64,000 nt of DNA from Massilia mucilaginosa (GCF_011682145.1 NZ_WHJH01000021.1:37945-101944), one strand, 5' to 3'. Shown: positions 20,170 to 33,603, counted from the stretch's first letter. Numbers and translations: made by a program. Notes: generated from the letters alone by a model not told the origin.

Positions 20170-20679
20170 ATGAACACTAGCTCACCCCGCGCCGATACGC
20201 GCGCATTCGACACGGCGCAGTTTCGCCAGGCACTGTCGCAGTTTGCCACCGGCGTGACCGTGATCACGACGCGCCTGGCCGACGGCACTTTCCGTGGCCT
20301 GACGGCCAGCTCCTTCAATTCGGTCTCGCTCGACCCGCCGCTGGTGTTGTGGAGCCTCGGCAACGTTGCCAACAGCTTGCCTATCTTCAGCGGCAACTCG
20401 CACTACGTCATCAACGTGCTGGGCGCCGACCAGGCGCACCTGGCGCAGCGCTTCGCCAGGCGCAGCGAAAACCCGTTCGGCGACATCGAATACGAGCTCT
20501 CGCGCACCGGCCAGCCGATTCTCAAGGGCGTCTCGGCATGGTTCGAGTGCCACAACCGCAGCCGCTATCCCGAGGGCGACCACGTGATTTTCGTGGGCGA
20601 AGTCGAAGAGTGCGCGGTGCATCCGCAAGCCTCGCTCATTTTTCACGCAGGGCAATTCGGCAGCACCCAAACGCGGTAA
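20170..20679 (+). CDS. Flavin reductase family protein
   Basis: 169 residues from ATG 20170. It belongs to the split-barrel flavin reductase family that reduces FMN or FAD with NAD(P)H for a partner monooxygenase. Typical blocks are [44 protein letters not shown]-like [10 protein letters not shown] and a final region with [11 protein letters not shown]. No monooxygenase gene is adjacent. The partner is unknown, and glutaryl-CoA dehydrogenase downstream is unlikely to need it. Confidence 0.85.
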   Translation: MNTSSPRADTRAFDTAQFRQALSQFATGVTVITTRLADGTFRGLTASSFNSVSLDPPLVLWSLGNVANSLPIFSGNSHYVINVLGADQAHLAQRFARRSENPFGDIEYELSRTGQPILKGVSAWFECHNRSRYPEGDHVIFVGEVEECAVHPQASLIFHAGQFGSTQTR

Positions 20680-20771
20680 AATCCGGATCACCCAAAAAGC
20701 AGTCTATACAAGTTTGGTTTGTCCAGCCATTCCCACCATTCGCCAATACTAAAACAGAGACAGGAACCGCC

Positions 20772-21968
<1,197 letters not shown>

Positions 21969-22052
21969 CTTCTCGCTCGCAGTGCCGACGCGCCGGACAG
22001 GCAGCGTCGGCGTTATCGCAGGCCGCCCGCGGCCCGTGACGCCCTTCCCCGC

Positions 22053-22361
22053 CTACGCGAACATCACCATTGTCCCCATCAGGACGATGACCGCCACCAC
22101 CACAATCAGGATTCCCAAGATACCGCGCTGCCAGCCCTGCAGGCTGTCCCATTGCGTCGACACCTGCTGGAACGGCGCGCCGGTAATCACTTCGATCAGG
22201 CCGGCCAGCAGGAAAGCGCCCGGAACGGCCAGTGCCATCACCCTGAGGCGGGATCCCTGCCCCCCATCGCCCACCCCGTTCTTGAGGAGGGTCGCGTACA
22301 GAATGAGAAAGCCGATCAAGCCTCCCACCAGTTTCAACAGGGCTTTTGTGCGAACGTTCAT
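22053..22361 (-). CDS. Small hypothetical membrane protein
   Basis: 102 residues with three hydrophobic helices: LVGGLIGFLILYATLL, VMALAVPGAFLLAGLIEVI and ILGILIVVVAVIVLMGTMVMF. A short Gly-rich loop lies after the first. The family is not recognised. It is isolated between gcdH and a small orphan gene, pointing leftward. Confidence 0.7.
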   Translation of the reverse strand: MNVRTKALLKLVGGLIGFLILYATLLKNGVGDGGQGSRLRVMALAVPGAFLLAGLIEVITGAPFQQVSTQWDSLQGWQRGILGILIVVVAVIVLMGTMVMFA

Positions 22362-22611
22362 CTCCCTCTTCCTTCATTCAAGCAGGGCAAAACCGCGCAT
22401 GCTATCTGACGGCATATTTACGAGGCAATTGAAATATTCCATAAGCAACATTTTGCCAGAACACCGTCCGCATCGCTGCGGACCTTCGTCGTCTGGTCCA
22501 AGCGGTCCATGTGGACAGAGCGTGACGCAGATTAAGCGCTCGATGTCGTGCGTTTCTATGATTTGCTATCAGGGCCGGATCTGCCGGCCTGAACATTCCA
22601 ATGGAGACGAT

Positions 22612-22923
22612 ATGGACACGATCATTGCCAAAAAAGATGCCCTGGAACGCTTGCAAGGCCTGCGCTTCGACGAGAAACACCTGACCATCTGGGTCACGTC
22701 GACCGGGTGCACCGGCAAGGAAGACTTCGAGATACGCGTGAGCAAGGGCACGACGGGGAAAATCACCTTGAGCATGGACATCTTGCGGATCACGCCGGAT
22801 CTGTGCAAGACGACCACGCACGTCGTCGAACTCAATTTTTCGTGGGAAGAGATTGGCCTTGACCCGGCGCTGCTCAAGAATGCGTCGGTCAAGGTGGCGA
22901 ACCCGTTTGGCGTCTTGAGGTAA
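22612..22923 (+). CDS. Hypothetical small cytoplasmic protein
   Basis: 103 residues from ATG 22612, preceded by GGAGA. The sequence looks like a compact mostly beta domain (HLTIWVTSTGCTGKEDFEIRVSKG; THVVELNFSWEEIGL) with two Cys residues. I do not recognise the family. It ends 15 bases before a strong terminator. The sequence upstream to 22362 contains no other gene. Confidence 0.65.
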   Translation: MDTIIAKKDALERLQGLRFDEKHLTIWVTSTGCTGKEDFEIRVSKGTTGKITLSMDILRITPDLCKTTTHVVELNFSWEEIGLDPALLKNASVKVANPFGVLR

Positions 22924-22938
22924 GAACGGCCATGCCAG

Positions 22939-22965
22939 AAAAAACCCGCCGAAGCGGGTTTTTTT
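22939..22965. terminator. Bidirectional intrinsic terminator
   Basis: A-run, then CCCGC-CGAA-GCGGG, then seven T. It serves the rightward small orphan gene and, by the A-run on the other side, the leftward ompW gene ending at 22969. Confidence 0.85.
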
Positions 22966-22968
22966 ACA

Positions 22969-23649
22969 TCAGAACTTGTAGCCAATCCCCACACTGATCA
23001 CCTGCGGATCGAGCGTGATGTCCTGCGTCTGGCCGGACGAGAAGTCGACCTTGGTCTTCAGGAAGCTCTTGATGTACGCCACGTCAGCGAACCAGCGCTC
23101 GTTGATGTTGTACACCAGGCCGGCCTGCAGGCTGGTGGCCAGCTTGTTCTTGACCTTGAAGGTGGTCGCCGGACCGCCGATGTCGCTGATCGCGGTCAGG
23201 CGGCCGGAACCGGTCTCCTTGGCGAAATACGCGTACGTCACGCCCGCGCCCACGTAGGGACGCAGCATCGCTTCCGGCTTGAAGAAGCGGTACTGCACCA
23301 GAAAGGTCGGCGGCAGCGCCTTGACCGTGCCCAGCTTGCCCGTGCCCTTGATGGCGCCGTCGCCGTACAAGGTGTGCTTGAACGGCATGCCCAGGTCGAG
23401 TTCGGCCGAGACGTTATCGGTCAGGCTGTACGCGAATGAAAAGACCGGCTTGGTATCGGAACCGATGGCGGCCTTGGTGCCCGGCAGCGCGGGAGCGCTG
23501 ACGTCGCCGCTCTTGACCTTGGGCGTGATTTCGGCGACGCCGACCTTGGCCGTCCACTGGCCGGCCGACTGCGCCGATGCGCCCGACGCGACTGCCATCA
23601 CGGCCGCCGCGGCAACTGCCTTGCCGACACTACTCATACGTAATTTCAT
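22969..23649 (-). CDS. ompW: OmpW family outer membrane protein
   Basis: 226 residues. A signal peptide (1-26, ending ASAQ) precedes an eight-stranded barrel. The family blocks are FSFAYSLTDNVSAELDLGMPFKHTLYG, LPPTFLVQYRFFKPEAMLRPYVGAGVTY and the terminal DPQVISVGIGYKF with the final aromatic Phe. OmpW barrels admit small hydrophobic molecules. It ends at a shared terminator. Confidence 0.92.
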   Translation of the reverse strand: MKLRMSSVGKAVAAAAVMAVASGASAQSAGQWTAKVGVAEITPKVKSGDVSAPALPGTKAAIGSDTKPVFSFAYSLTDNVSAELDLGMPFKHTLYGDGAIKGTGKLGTVKALPPTFLVQYRFFKPEAMLRPYVGAGVTYAYFAKETGSGRLTAISDIGGPATTFKVKNKLATSLQAGLVYNINERWFADVAYIKSFLKTKVDFSSGQTQDITLDPQVISVGIGYKF

Positions 23650-23684
23650 TTTTTCTCCAGATTCTTATTATGGGTGCGTGCGGC

Positions 23685-25031
23685 TTACAGCCAGCCTTTG
23701 ACGATCATCTGCTCGGCCACGTATTTCGCGATCAGCGAATTTTCGAACGGGGTCGGATGGACGTCGTCGGCGAACATGTAGCGGCTGACATCGCCAGCGA
23801 TCGTGTTGCTGCCGGTGCATGCCAGCGAGGTGTGGCCGAGGGCGTTGTCGCCGCAGGCCGCCTTGCCGGTTTCGCTCAGGCCGTACGGGGCCGGATTGGT
23901 GATCTGGTCGTGGCTGATGGCCCACAGATCCACGTACAGGATCTTGGCTTCGCCGGCCACGCCCGCCTTCAGCTGGGCGTTGAACTTGTCGACCATGGCG
24001 ATCACCAGCGCCTGCGGCACGCCTTCCTTCTTCGAAGCAGGCGCATGGCCCAGGTCCGGCAGGTTGTTGACGACGACGTAATTGGCGCCTTTGCCCACCA
24101 CCTGGGTTTTTGCCAGTGCCGCCATTTCGTCGCCGGCCACGCCCATCGCGGCAATCATTCTCGGTCCCTGGGCGGTGACGTACGCGGCGCCCGCCTTGGC
24201 GCCTTCGATTTTCGCGGCAGCCAGGGCCTTGGCGACCATCGGGCCGTACACGGCTTGCTGGCCGACCATCTGGTTGCCCGGCTGGGTAGCGGCGGCCTGC
24301 ACGGCAGCGCCGACGATGCTTTCCTGGGTCGAACCGGTGCGCTGCGATTCCATCATGATGGCGCCGCCGATGGCTTGCGCGGCGGTGGCCGGATTGGTCG
24401 CGCCAGCGGCGAGCTGGGCGGTCAAATTGCCGGCGAAAAACTTGTTGCCTTCCGCCGTGGCGTAGGCCGACAACTCGCCCATCATGGCCAGCGCATCGTT
24501 GCCGCCGCCAATCATCAGCACCACTTCATCGCCCTTGAACTTGCCGCCGTTGCGCGCCAGGTGATTAGCGACCTGGGTCGTGATCGGCACGGTCAGCTGG
24601 CCGATGGCCGAACCGGTCAGTTTGTTGCCGGGTCCGACAGGATTGGTCACGCGCGCGCCGCCCTGGGCATAGCCCAGGCAAGCGTTGTTGTTGACCACGG
24701 GTACCGAGAAGCCTTTGCCGGCGTCGCCGTCCAGGCCGGTCTGGGCCGGGCACGGTGCGGGCAGGCCGAACTGGGCAGCCATGAATTCGGTCCAGTTCTT
24801 GCCGGTCAGGGCCGGGTTCTTGGCGGTGTTGTCGCCATTGATCGTGAACTTGCCGCCGCCCAATGTCTTGACCATGCCGACGTTGTAGGTACCCACGTCC
24901 GCCAGGCTGTCGCCGAACGAAACCTGGGAAGAGAATTTGGTTTTGAGGTCTTGATTGCCGGTCTCGCTGCCGCCGCAGGCAGTCAGGACGGCTGCGGTGA
25001 GCAAAGTCAGCGCAAAATTGATGTGACGCAT
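23685..25031 (-). CDS. SGNH/GDSL-type hydrolase lipoprotein
   Basis: 448 residues. A lipoprotein signal ends in the lipobox LTAC (Cys19). GDSL block I is FGDSLADVG, the Gly/Asn block is IGGGNDA, and the Asp-His pair is in FADDVHPTPFENS. It is therefore an envelope-anchored esterase or lipase with Ser/Asp/His catalysis. The central Ala-rich insertion (about 165-230) is typical of the longer betaproteobacterial members. The next gene upstream is another lipoprotein hydrolase, in the same direction, 202 bases away. Confidence 0.87.
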   Translation of the reverse strand: MRHINFALTLLTAAVLTACGGSETGNQDLKTKFSSQVSFGDSLADVGTYNVGMVKTLGGGKFTINGDNTAKNPALTGKNWTEFMAAQFGLPAPCPAQTGLDGDAGKGFSVPVVNNNACLGYAQGGARVTNPVGPGNKLTGSAIGQLTVPITTQVANHLARNGGKFKGDEVVLMIGGGNDALAMMGELSAYATAEGNKFFAGNLTAQLAAGATNPATAAQAIGGAIMMESQRTGSTQESIVGAAVQAAATQPGNQMVGQQAVYGPMVAKALAAAKIEGAKAGAAYVTAQGPRMIAAMGVAGDEMAALAKTQVVGKGANYVVVNNLPDLGHAPASKKEGVPQALVIAMVDKFNAQLKAGVAGEAKILYVDLWAISHDQITNPAPYGLSETGKAACGDNALGHTSLACTGSNTIAGDVSRYMFADDVHPTPFENSLIAKYVAEQMIVKGWL

Positions 25032-25233
25032 TGTGTCTCCTGGTGAAATATAGTTTTTATAAACGAACGGCCGTGCTATTCCCTACCCAACTAATATGCC
25101 AGTCTTCCCACTACTTGTATAGGAAAACACCTTGGCAAAATGTCAGTTGAACGCAACAGATCGCGCCATAAAAAAGTTGCCGGATTATATCAATCGTATC
25201 CGGCAAGCGTGCGGCATTTTATGGTGGCCGCGA

Positions 25234-26790
25234 TCAAGGCGCGAGGGCGGCGTTGAAGAAGCCGCGCACGGCGCTCAGGCAGAACGGCGGCACCAGGCCG
25301 GCGTGGTAGGTGTCGGCCACGGCGCGGTCGCCCGAGTCGCCGCTCTTGATGGCGTTGAGCTTGACGGCCAGCTTGGCGGCGGCGAAGTTGGTCTTGACCG
25401 AGCGGTAAGGATCGGTGCTGCCCGGGGTGTCGTCGACGTCGACTTCGGTCACCAGCGCACTGCCGCTGCCGGCGCGGAAGTAATCGACGGCGGCGCGCGT
25501 GTTGCTGTACGCGACGGTGCGGTCTTCATGGCCGCCGCACAGCAGCAGCGGCGCGCTCGGCACGAAGGTGCGCAGGTCGTTCTTGACGAACAGTTTGCGC
25601 AGCGGATGCCCGGGTGCGCAAACCAGCGGCGATGCGGCCGTGACGTTGCACGGACGGGCTTTGAGGTCGGCCAGGTAATTGTTGCGGTAGCTGGTCTTGA
25701 ACAGGTTGCCGGCGCCGAAATAGTCGCCGTAGCCGTCCACCTGCGGCTGCGAATCCTTGGCGAACAGGGCGTTGTCGGGCCAGCCCGGGGTGTTCAGCAA
25801 GTCTTCCACGGTGATGGCGCCGCTGGCGAATTTGTCCACGGCGGCGGCGAACGGGGCTTCGTACAGCTCGCTTGACGCGGCATACACGCCGGCGTTGGCG
25901 CGCTGGCCGGCGTTGATCAGCGCCGGCAGGAAGCCGCTGGCGCCCTTGCCTGGCTTGCCGTTGAACATCTCGTCGCCGAACTGGGCCAGGGCGTACGGTC
26001 CGGACATGCCGGCCACGGCGCTCACTTTGAACTCGCCGGCCAGGCCCTGCATGGCGCGCTGGGTGGCCACGGCCACGTAACCGCCCTGCGAGTAGCCAGT
26101 CAGGAACAGCTTGCCGGAATCGGCCGTCTTGATGGCGCCGAACACGCTGCGCGCGGCGCGCAGGCCGTCGATCATGTCGTTCGATTGCTGGGCAGCATCA
26201 AGGTAAGGATGGTAGGCCAGCGAGGAATTGGCATAGCCGGCGTAGTTCGGGGCCACCACGACGTAGCCGCGCGCGGCGAACATGGCGGCGATCAGGCGCG
26301 ATTCGGTGTTGGCCAGGGTCGACATGTCGTAGTTGCGTTCGGACGAGGTACCGTGCGCGTACAGCAGCACCGGGCGCGGTCCGCTGCATTCCGGGTCGCT
26401 GCCCGAAGGCACCATGATGGCGGCGCTGGCGTCGGTCGCTTCGTTGGCGCCGCCGACGGTGTTGTAGCGCACCTTCCAGGTCGTCACCGAGCACTTGAGC
26501 TCGCCCGTCAGGGCGGTGGTGCCGGTCTGGAGCGAGTCGAGCAGCTTGCCGAACACGGCCGGGTCGAGGGTGGTGACGTTGGCGCCGTTGGCGCTGACCG
26601 GCATGACGGCCGCGCCGCCGCCGATCACGCTGCCGCGCGCCGCCGGGGTCGGCGTCGGGGTCGGAACCGGCGTGGGGGTCGGGGTCGGGACTGGCGTCGG
26701 GGTCGGCGTGGGCGTCGGGGCGGGCGCGTCGTCGCTGCCTCCACAAGCCGTTAATGATAGGGTGAGGAGGGCGGCGAAAGCGAGGCGCAT
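25234..26790 (-). CDS. Alpha/beta hydrolase lipoprotein (secretory lipase-like) with Pro-Thr spacer
   Basis: 518 residues. A lipobox LTAC at residues 13-16 is followed by GGSDD and then a PTPTPTP/PVPTP spacer of ~30 residues that should extend the enzyme from the membrane. The nucleophile elbow is GYSQGG, with oxyanion-side YAHGTSS before it. A C-terminal block LLLCGGHEDRTVAYSNT supplies the likely Asp. Late Cys residues may form a disulfide. It resembles LIP-type secretory lipases. The spacer is coded by an imperfect tandem DNA repeat (about 26644-26725) and may vary in length. Confidence 0.83.
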   Translation of the reverse strand: MRLAFAALLTLSLTACGGSDDAPAPTPTPTPTPVPTPTPTPVPTPTPTPAARGSVIGGGAAVMPVSANGANVTTLDPAVFGKLLDSLQTGTTALTGELKCSVTTWKVRYNTVGGANEATDASAAIMVPSGSDPECSGPRPVLLYAHGTSSERNYDMSTLANTESRLIAAMFAARGYVVVAPNYAGYANSSLAYHPYLDAAQQSNDMIDGLRAARSVFGAIKTADSGKLFLTGYSQGGYVAVATQRAMQGLAGEFKVSAVAGMSGPYALAQFGDEMFNGKPGKGASGFLPALINAGQRANAGVYAASSELYEAPFAAAVDKFASGAITVEDLLNTPGWPDNALFAKDSQPQVDGYGDYFGAGNLFKTSYRNNYLADLKARPCNVTAASPLVCAPGHPLRKLFVKNDLRTFVPSAPLLLCGGHEDRTVAYSNTRAAVDYFRAGSGSALVTEVDVDDTPGSTDPYRSVKTNFAAAKLAVKLNAIKSGDSGDRAVADTYHAGLVPPFCLSAVRGFFNAALAP

Positions 26791-26801
26791 GGTGTAGTCC
26801 G

Positions 26802-27848
26802 TCAGGAAAAGGGTTCGTGGTTGAGCAGGCCGTGCACGATGCCGGTCGATCCATGCGCGGCGCGGCGCAAACGGTCGTTTACGCCCAGCCAGGCATGATC
26901 CCGCGGCGGCGCCTCGACCAGAATCAGGTCGGCACCGGCCGCATCCATCGCGCGCAACGCCGCATACAGTGCGTGTGCGAAACCTTCCGGGCTTGTGGGT
27001 AACTGACTCTCAGCGAACACATCCGGGAAGTGCGAGTAGTGTATCAAAGCCACTTTCTTTCCCGCATTCTTCAATCGTGCGAGGGTCTCGCCAATCTCGG
27101 CGCTGGCCTGCATCGCCACCGGCGTGTGCGGCGCGTAGTGCGATTCCAGGGTGCCGGAAGCGCGCGGCGCGGCCGCGTCGGGAGCGGCCGGCATGGCGTC
27201 GATGACGGCGGCGATCGCTTCGGCGCTGATGTGGCCGGGGCGCAGCAATACCGGGCCGTGGGTTGCCAGGCGCGACAGGTCGACGATGGTCGATTCGATC
27301 CCGACCGCGCTCTGTCCCCCGTCGAGCACGGCGTCCACCGTGCCGTCGGCGCCGAACTCGTCGATGACGTGCCGGGCCGTGGTCGGGCTGACGTGGCCGA
27401 ATTTGTTGGCCGAAGGCGCCGCCACCCCTCCCCTGCCGCCCTTGAACGACCGCAAGAGCGCAATAGCGACCGGATGCGAGGGGCAGCGCAGGCCGACCGT
27501 ATCCTGGCCGCCCGAGACGGCGTCCGGAATGTTGGCGGCGCGCTTGAGGATCATGGTCAGGGGGCCGGGCCAGAAGGCGGCCGCCAGTTGCCCGGCTTCG
27601 GCGGGGATGGCCGTCGCCCAGTAGCCGAGGTCGGCGTCCGGCGCCACATGCACGATCACCGGGTGGTCTTGCGGACGGCCCTTGGCCTGGTAGATGCGGG
27701 CCACGGCGTCCGGGTTTTCGGCGTCGGCGCCGAGGCCATAGACGGTCTCGGTCGGCAAGGCCACCAGGCGGCCCTGCTCCAGCAGGCGGGCGGCCGCCTC
27801 GATGGCGGCCAGGTCGAGCGGGGCCTGGTCGAGCGCAACCCCGCTCAT
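26802..27848 (-). CDS. tsaC: L-threonylcarbamoyladenylate synthase (Sua5/YrdC type)
   Basis: 348 residues from ATG 27848, overlapping the purK stop by ATGA. The YrdC domain is residues ~15-200 ([48 protein letters not shown]). A C-terminal Sua5 domain follows, with [14 protein letters not shown] as linker. It makes threonylcarbamoyl-AMP for tRNA t6A37. It is the last gene of the purine operon, which is unusual for function but plausible for expression. The Sua5 extension distinguishes it from short TsaC. Confidence 0.93.
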   Translation of the reverse strand: MSGVALDQAPLDLAAIEAAARLLEQGRLVALPTETVYGLGADAENPDAVARIYQAKGRPQDHPVIVHVAPDADLGYWATAIPAEAGQLAAAFWPGPLTMILKRAANIPDAVSGGQDTVGLRCPSHPVAIALLRSFKGGRGGVAAPSANKFGHVSPTTARHVIDEFGADGTVDAVLDGGQSAVGIESTIVDLSRLATHGPVLLRPGHISAEAIAAVIDAMPAAPDAAAPRASGTLESHYAPHTPVAMQASAEIGETLARLKNAGKKVALIHYSHFPDVFAESQLPTSPEGFAHALYAALRAMDAAGADLILVEAPPRDHAWLGVNDRLRRAAHGSTGIVHGLLNHEPFS

Positions 27849-29038
27849 GCCGCGATCCCGAGAATGGCGCAGGCGGCGGCCAATTGGCTTTGCGCTTGCG
27901 CCAGGGTCGGGGCGATGAAGGTCACGTGGCCCATCTTGCGGCCGCGCCGCGCCGCTTCCTTGCCGTACAGGTGCAGGCAGGCGCCCGGCAGCGCCAGCAG
28001 CTCGGCCCAGGCGGGTTCCGCCGGGGTGTCCGAACCATCGGCGAACCAGATGTCGCCGAGCAAGTTGAGCATGACGGCCGGCGAATGCTGGCGCACCTCG
28101 CCCAGCGGCAGGCGCGCCATGGCGCGTACCTGCTGCGCGAACTGGCTGGTGACGCAGGCATCCATCGTGTAGTGGCCGCTGTTGTGCGGACGCGGCGCCA
28201 TTTCGTTGACCACCAGCGAACCGTCGGTCAGCACGAAAAATTCGATGCACAGCACGCCGACATAGGCGAGCTGGTCGACGATGACCCTGGCGGCCTGCTG
28301 CGCTTTGGCGGCGCTATCAAGCGACACGTTCGGGCCGGGAACGGTGGTGGTGAACAGGATGCCGTCGCGGTGCACGTTTTCGGCGATCTGGTAGACCACC
28401 GACTCGCCATCGGCGCCGCGCGCGGTCAGGACCGACACTTCGTAGGCCAGCGGCAGCATTTTTTCGAGCAGGCAAGTAACGCCACCCATGGCATTGAATG
28501 CCGCGCGCACATCGTCGCGCGAACGGACCACGGCCTGGCCCTTGCCGTCGTAGCCCATGCGCACCGTCTTGAGGATGCCCGGCAGCAGCAGGTCGTCGAT
28601 GCTGTCGATGTCGATCAGGGTGGCGATGGTCTTGTGCGGCGCCGGAGGAACCCCGGAACGCGCCGCGCAGCCGGCCAGGAAGCGCTTTTCGGCGATCCGG
28701 TCCTGGGCAATCGCCACGCAGTCGGCGCCGGGGGCGACAAAGGCGTGGGTGGCCAGCAGGCGCAGGCTGTCGGCGGGCACGTTTTCGAATTCGGTGGTGA
28801 CAGCCACGCAGGACTGGCCGAGCTGGGCCAGCGCCTGGGGATCGCTGTAATCGGCCGCGATCAGGCTGTCGGCGGCGTGCCCGGCAGGACTGTCGGGCGC
28901 CGCTTCCAGCACGGCCACCTTGAAACCCATGGCCTGGGCGGCATGCACGAACATGCGGCCGAGCTGGCCGCCACCCATGACGCCGAGCCGGGCCGGAGGC
29001 AAAAATGCGCCTTGCGACGGAGAATGCTGTTGCGTCAT
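27845..29038 (-). CDS. purK: N5-carboxyaminoimidazole ribonucleotide synthase
   Basis: 397 residues from ATG 29038, which overlaps the purE stop by ATGA. An ATP-grasp enzyme that carboxylates AIR to N5-CAIR in purine synthesis. Blocks are [12 protein letters not shown], the ATP-grasp [12 protein letters not shown] and the catalytic [22 protein letters not shown] [16 protein letters not shown]. Length is typical. It works directly with the PurE upstream. Confidence 0.96.
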   Translation of the reverse strand: MTQQHSPSQGAFLPPARLGVMGGGQLGRMFVHAAQAMGFKVAVLEAAPDSPAGHAADSLIAADYSDPQALAQLGQSCVAVTTEFENVPADSLRLLATHAFVAPGADCVAIAQDRIAEKRFLAGCAARSGVPPAPHKTIATLIDIDSIDDLLLPGILKTVRMGYDGKGQAVVRSRDDVRAAFNAMGGVTCLLEKMLPLAYEVSVLTARGADGESVVYQIAENVHRDGILFTTTVPGPNVSLDSAAKAQQAARVIVDQLAYVGVLCIEFFVLTDGSLVVNEMAPRPHNSGHYTMDACVTSQFAQQVRAMARLPLGEVRQHSPAVMLNLLGDIWFADGSDTPAEPAWAELLALPGACLHLYGKEAARRGRKMGHVTFIAPTLAQAQSQLAAACAILGIAA

Positions 29039-29538
29039 ACCGGCAATACCGAAGCCTTGGCGGCGGCCGTCTGGCGCGCGCGGAATTGTTCGAGCTGCGC
29101 GGCCAGGGCGTCGTCGGTGCAAGCCAGCATGGCAACGGCGGCCAGCGCCGCGTTGGCCGCGCCCGCTTCACCGATAGCGAAAGTGGCGACTGGAATGCCC
29201 TTCGGCATCTGCACGATGGACAGCAGGGAATCCTTGCCCGACAGATAGCGCGACGGCACCGGCACGCCGAGCACCGGCACGATGGTCTTGGCCGCGATCA
29301 TGCCCGGCAAGTGAGCAGCACCGCCGGCGCCGGCGATGATGGCGCGCAGGCCGCGCGCACGGGCGCTGTCGGCATACGAGAACATCTCATCGGGCATGCG
29401 GTGGGCCGAGACGACCTGGGCTTCGAAGGGCACGCCGAAGTCCTTGAGCATGTTGACGGCGTGCTGCATGACTTCCCAGTCCGACGAGGAACCCATGACG
29501 ATGCCGACCAGCGGCTTGGTTTCTTGAGTGCTCATCAT
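29035..29538 (-). CDS. purE: N5-carboxyaminoimidazole ribonucleotide mutase
   Basis: 167 residues from ATG 29538, whose A is the last base of the purC stop codon; ATG 29535 is possible, and a TTG at 29541 is less likely. The motifs [16 protein letters not shown] and [11 protein letters not shown] are diagnostic of class I PurE. It converts N5-CAIR to CAIR. It is the middle gene of purC-purE-purK-tsaC, with one-to-four-base overlaps at each junction. Confidence 0.96.
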   Translation of the reverse strand: MMSTQETKPLVGIVMGSSSDWEVMQHAVNMLKDFGVPFEAQVVSAHRMPDEMFSYADSARARGLRAIIAGAGGAAHLPGMIAAKTIVPVLGVPVPSRYLSGKDSLLSIVQMPKGIPVATFAIGEAGAANAALAAVAMLACTDDALAAQLEQFRARQTAAAKASVLPV

Positions 29539-30434
29539 CAAGCCTTCAAGGTGTCGCCGGTCAGGCGCTCGAGCGCTTCGACGTATTTGGCGCGGGTGTT
29601 GGCGATGACCTCATCCGGCACGGCCGGGGCCGGTGCGGCCTTGTTCCAGTCGGTCAGGGTTTCCAGGTAGTCGCGCACGAACTGCTTGTCGTACGACGGC
29701 GGCGACATGCCGACCTGGTAGCTCGACATCGGCCAGAAGCGCGAGGAGTCCGGCGTGAGGATTTCGTCGATCAGGTGCACGGTGCCGTGCTGGTCCAGGC
29801 CGAATTCGAACTTGGTGTCGGCGATGATGATGCCGCGCGTGGCCGCGTATTCGGCGGCGGCGGTGTAGAGCGCGATCGCATAGTCGCGCACCTGGGTGGC
29901 GATGTCGGCGCCGACGATGTTCTGGGCTTCTTCGAAGGAAATGTTCTCGTCATGGGCGCCGGCCGGGGCCTTGGTCGATGGCGTGAACAGCACGCTCGGC
30001 AATTTTTGCGCTTCCCGCAGGCCGGCCGGCAGGTCGATGCCGCAGACCTTGCCGGTCTTCTGGTAATCCTTCCAGCCGGAACCGATCAGGTAGCCGCGCA
30101 CGATGGCTTCGATGCCCAGCGGCGTCATTTTTTTCACCACGATGGCGCGCCCTTCGACCTGCGCGCGCTCGTCAAGCGAGACCAGCGAAACCGGATCGAT
30201 GCCGGTGTCGTGGTTGGGCATCAGGTCCTTGTACTTGGCGAACCAGAAATTGGACATGGCCGTCAGGATCTTGCCCTTTTCGGGGATCGGCTCATTCAAA
30301 ATGACGTCGAAGGCGGACAGGCGGTCGGTCTGGATGACCAGCAGTTTGTCGTCGCCGACGGCGTAAATGTCGCGTACTTTCCCACGGTGCAGGAAAGGCA
30401 GGGACTTCAGGTTTGTTTCGAGAACGCCAGACAT
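29538..30434 (-). CDS. purC: SAICAR synthase
   Basis: 298 residues. It joins CAIR to aspartate with ATP. Typical segments are [28 protein letters not shown], the long form with [11 protein letters not shown] and [16 protein letters not shown], and DTKFEFGLD near the end. This longer form is common in beta-proteobacteria. It is the first pur gene, 17 bases downstream of the GFA-fold gene, so the operon may begin further upstream. Confidence 0.96.
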   Translation of the reverse strand: MSGVLETNLKSLPFLHRGKVRDIYAVGDDKLLVIQTDRLSAFDVILNEPIPEKGKILTAMSNFWFAKYKDLMPNHDTGIDPVSLVSLDERAQVEGRAIVVKKMTPLGIEAIVRGYLIGSGWKDYQKTGKVCGIDLPAGLREAQKLPSVLFTPSTKAPAGAHDENISFEEAQNIVGADIATQVRDYAIALYTAAAEYAATRGIIIADTKFEFGLDQHGTVHLIDEILTPDSSRFWPMSSYQVGMSPPSYDKQFVRDYLETLTDWNKAAPAPAVPDEVIANTRAKYVEALERLTGDTLKA

Positions 30435-30451
30435 GTGAATCCTTGAGGTGG

Positions 30452-30811
30452 TTAGGGCAGCCAGCCCGGCTTGCTATCGGTGTGCAATTCATGCGTCACC
30501 CGGCCTTCGTAGGGCGTGTCGAAGGTGCCGAGGGTGACGGCGATACGGTCGCTGTGCTCCGCCATCCGCCAGGTCAGGTTGGACCCGCACACGCCGCAGA
30601 ACGCGCGCTCGACACCGGGCGAGGACGCGTAGCGCGTGATCGCCTCGGGCCCGGCGACGATGCGCAGGGCGCCTGATGCCACGTTCGCATACGGGCCGTT
30701 GGCGGCGCCGTGCTGCTTCTGGCACATGGAGCACCAGCAGAGACTGGTACGATCGACGTCGCCGTGGATTTCGTAGCGGACCGCGCCGCAGAGGCAGCTG
30801 CCTGTGTACAT
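30452..30811 (-). CDS. GFA/CENP-V fold zinc protein
   Basis: 119 residues. Zinc ligand Cys pairs are [20 protein letters not shown] and FCGVCGSNL, the standard set of the glutathione-dependent formaldehyde-activating (GFA) family. Members bind zinc and some add glutathione to formaldehyde, but most have no tested activity. It sits between fba and purC in the same direction, with a terminator hairpin separating it from fba. Position alone does not explain its role. Confidence 0.88.
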   Translation of the reverse strand: MYTGSCLCGAVRYEIHGDVDRTSLCWCSMCQKQHGAANGPYANVASGALRIVAGPEAITRYASSPGVERAFCGVCGSNLTWRMAEHSDRIAVTLGTFDTPYEGRVTHELHTDSKPGWLP

Positions 30812-30850
30812 GATGAAAGATGGTCAAAAAAACAGCAATAATGACAGGGC

Positions 30851-30879
30851 AAAAACACGCGCGCCCAAAAGGCGCGTGC
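30851..30879 (-). terminator. Intrinsic terminator of fba
   Basis: Read leftward, GCACGCGCC, a TTTTG loop and a GGCGCGCGTG arm are followed by TTTTT. It lies just after the fba stop at 30915 and before the GFA-fold gene. Confidence 0.7.
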
Positions 30880-30914
30880 GGGTACTACCTTGGTTCGGCC
30901 TACAGTTTACTTGT

Positions 30915-31979
30915 TTACTTCACGATCTGTGCCAGCTCGCCTTTTTTGTAACGCTCGGCCATCTGGTCCATGGTCATGACCTTGATCTTGGCGGCCTGGC
31001 CTTCGCAGCCGAACGACAGGAAGCGCGCCTTGCAAATCTCGGTCGCCGCTTCGCGGGCAGGCTTGAGGAAGTCGCGCGGGTCGAACTTGGACGGGTTCTC
31101 GAACATGTACTTGCGCACGGCGGCAGTCATGGCCAGGCGGATGTCGGTGTCGATGTTGATCTTGCGAACGCCGTGACGGATGCCTTCCTGGATTTCTTCA
31201 ATCGGCACGCCGTAGGTTTCTTTCATGTCGCCGCCGAATTCGCGGATGATCGCCAGCAATTCCTGCGGCACCGACGAGGAACCGTGCATCACCAGGTGGG
31301 TGTTCGGGATGCGCGCGTGAATTTCCTTGATGCGGTCGATGGCCAGGATGTCGCCGGTCGGCTTGCGCGTGAACTTGTAGGCGCCGTGCGAGGTGCCGAT
31401 GGCGATCGCCAGCGCGTCGCACTGGGTGCGCTGCACGAAGTCGGCGGCCTGGGCCACGTCGGTCAGCAGCTGTTCGCGGGTCATCAGGCCGTCGGCGCCG
31501 TGGCCGTCTTCCTTGTCGCCCTTCATGGTCTCGAGCGAACCGAGCACGCCCAGTTCGGCTTCGACGGTCACGCCGATCGAGTGCGCGAACTTGACCACTT
31601 CACGCGAGACATCGACGTTGTATTCGTAGGAAGCGACGCTCTTGCCGTCGGCTTCGAGCGAGCCGTCCATCATCACCGAGGTGAAGCCGGAGCGGATCGC
31701 GGTCATGCAGACCGCCGGCGACTGGCCATGATCCTGGTGCATGACGACCGGAATGTGCGGGTAAGCTTCGACAGCGGCGTCGATCAGGTGGCGCAGGAAG
31801 GCTTCGCCGGCATACTTGCGGGCGCCAGCGGACGCTTGCATGATGACCGGGGAACCGACCGCGTCGGCGGCAGCCATGATGGCCTGCACCTGTTCGAGGT
31901 TGTTGACGTTAAACGCAGGCAGGCCATAACCGTTTTCGGCGGCATGGTCCAGCAGTTGACGCATGGATACGAGGGACAT
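30915..31979 (-). CDS. fba: Fructose-bisphosphate aldolase, class II
   Basis: 354 residues. A zinc-dependent aldolase of the Calvin-cycle subtype. Metal and substrate blocks are [25 protein letters not shown] and the late [11 protein letters not shown] with KINIDTDIR. It interconverts fructose-1,6-bisphosphate with the two triose phosphates. It follows pgk and pyk in the same orientation, giving a glycolysis gene group. Confidence 0.96.
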   Translation of the reverse strand: MSLVSMRQLLDHAAENGYGLPAFNVNNLEQVQAIMAAADAVGSPVIMQASAGARKYAGEAFLRHLIDAAVEAYPHIPVVMHQDHGQSPAVCMTAIRSGFTSVMMDGSLEADGKSVASYEYNVDVSREVVKFAHSIGVTVEAELGVLGSLETMKGDKEDGHGADGLMTREQLLTDVAQAADFVQRTQCDALAIAIGTSHGAYKFTRKPTGDILAIDRIKEIHARIPNTHLVMHGSSSVPQELLAIIREFGGDMKETYGVPIEEIQEGIRHGVRKINIDTDIRLAMTAAVRKYMFENPSKFDPRDFLKPAREAATEICKARFLSFGCEGQAAKIKVMTMDQMAERYKKGELAQIVK

Positions 31980-32135
31980 GGTAATACTCCAAACAATAGA
32001 AAACTGTGTGCCGCCAGAAGAGCGCAGACCGCGCGGGTAGCGCGCAACGCCCGGGGCGGCGGCGGCGGCTGTGATTCAGCGCGGGCCGCATAGTCGATGC
32101 TGGCCGCGCCCGCGAGGGGCGCGGCGAAATGTCAA

Positions 32136-33584
<1,449 letters not shown>

Positions 33585-33603
33585 AGAGAGTCCTTGAAGT
33601 GAA

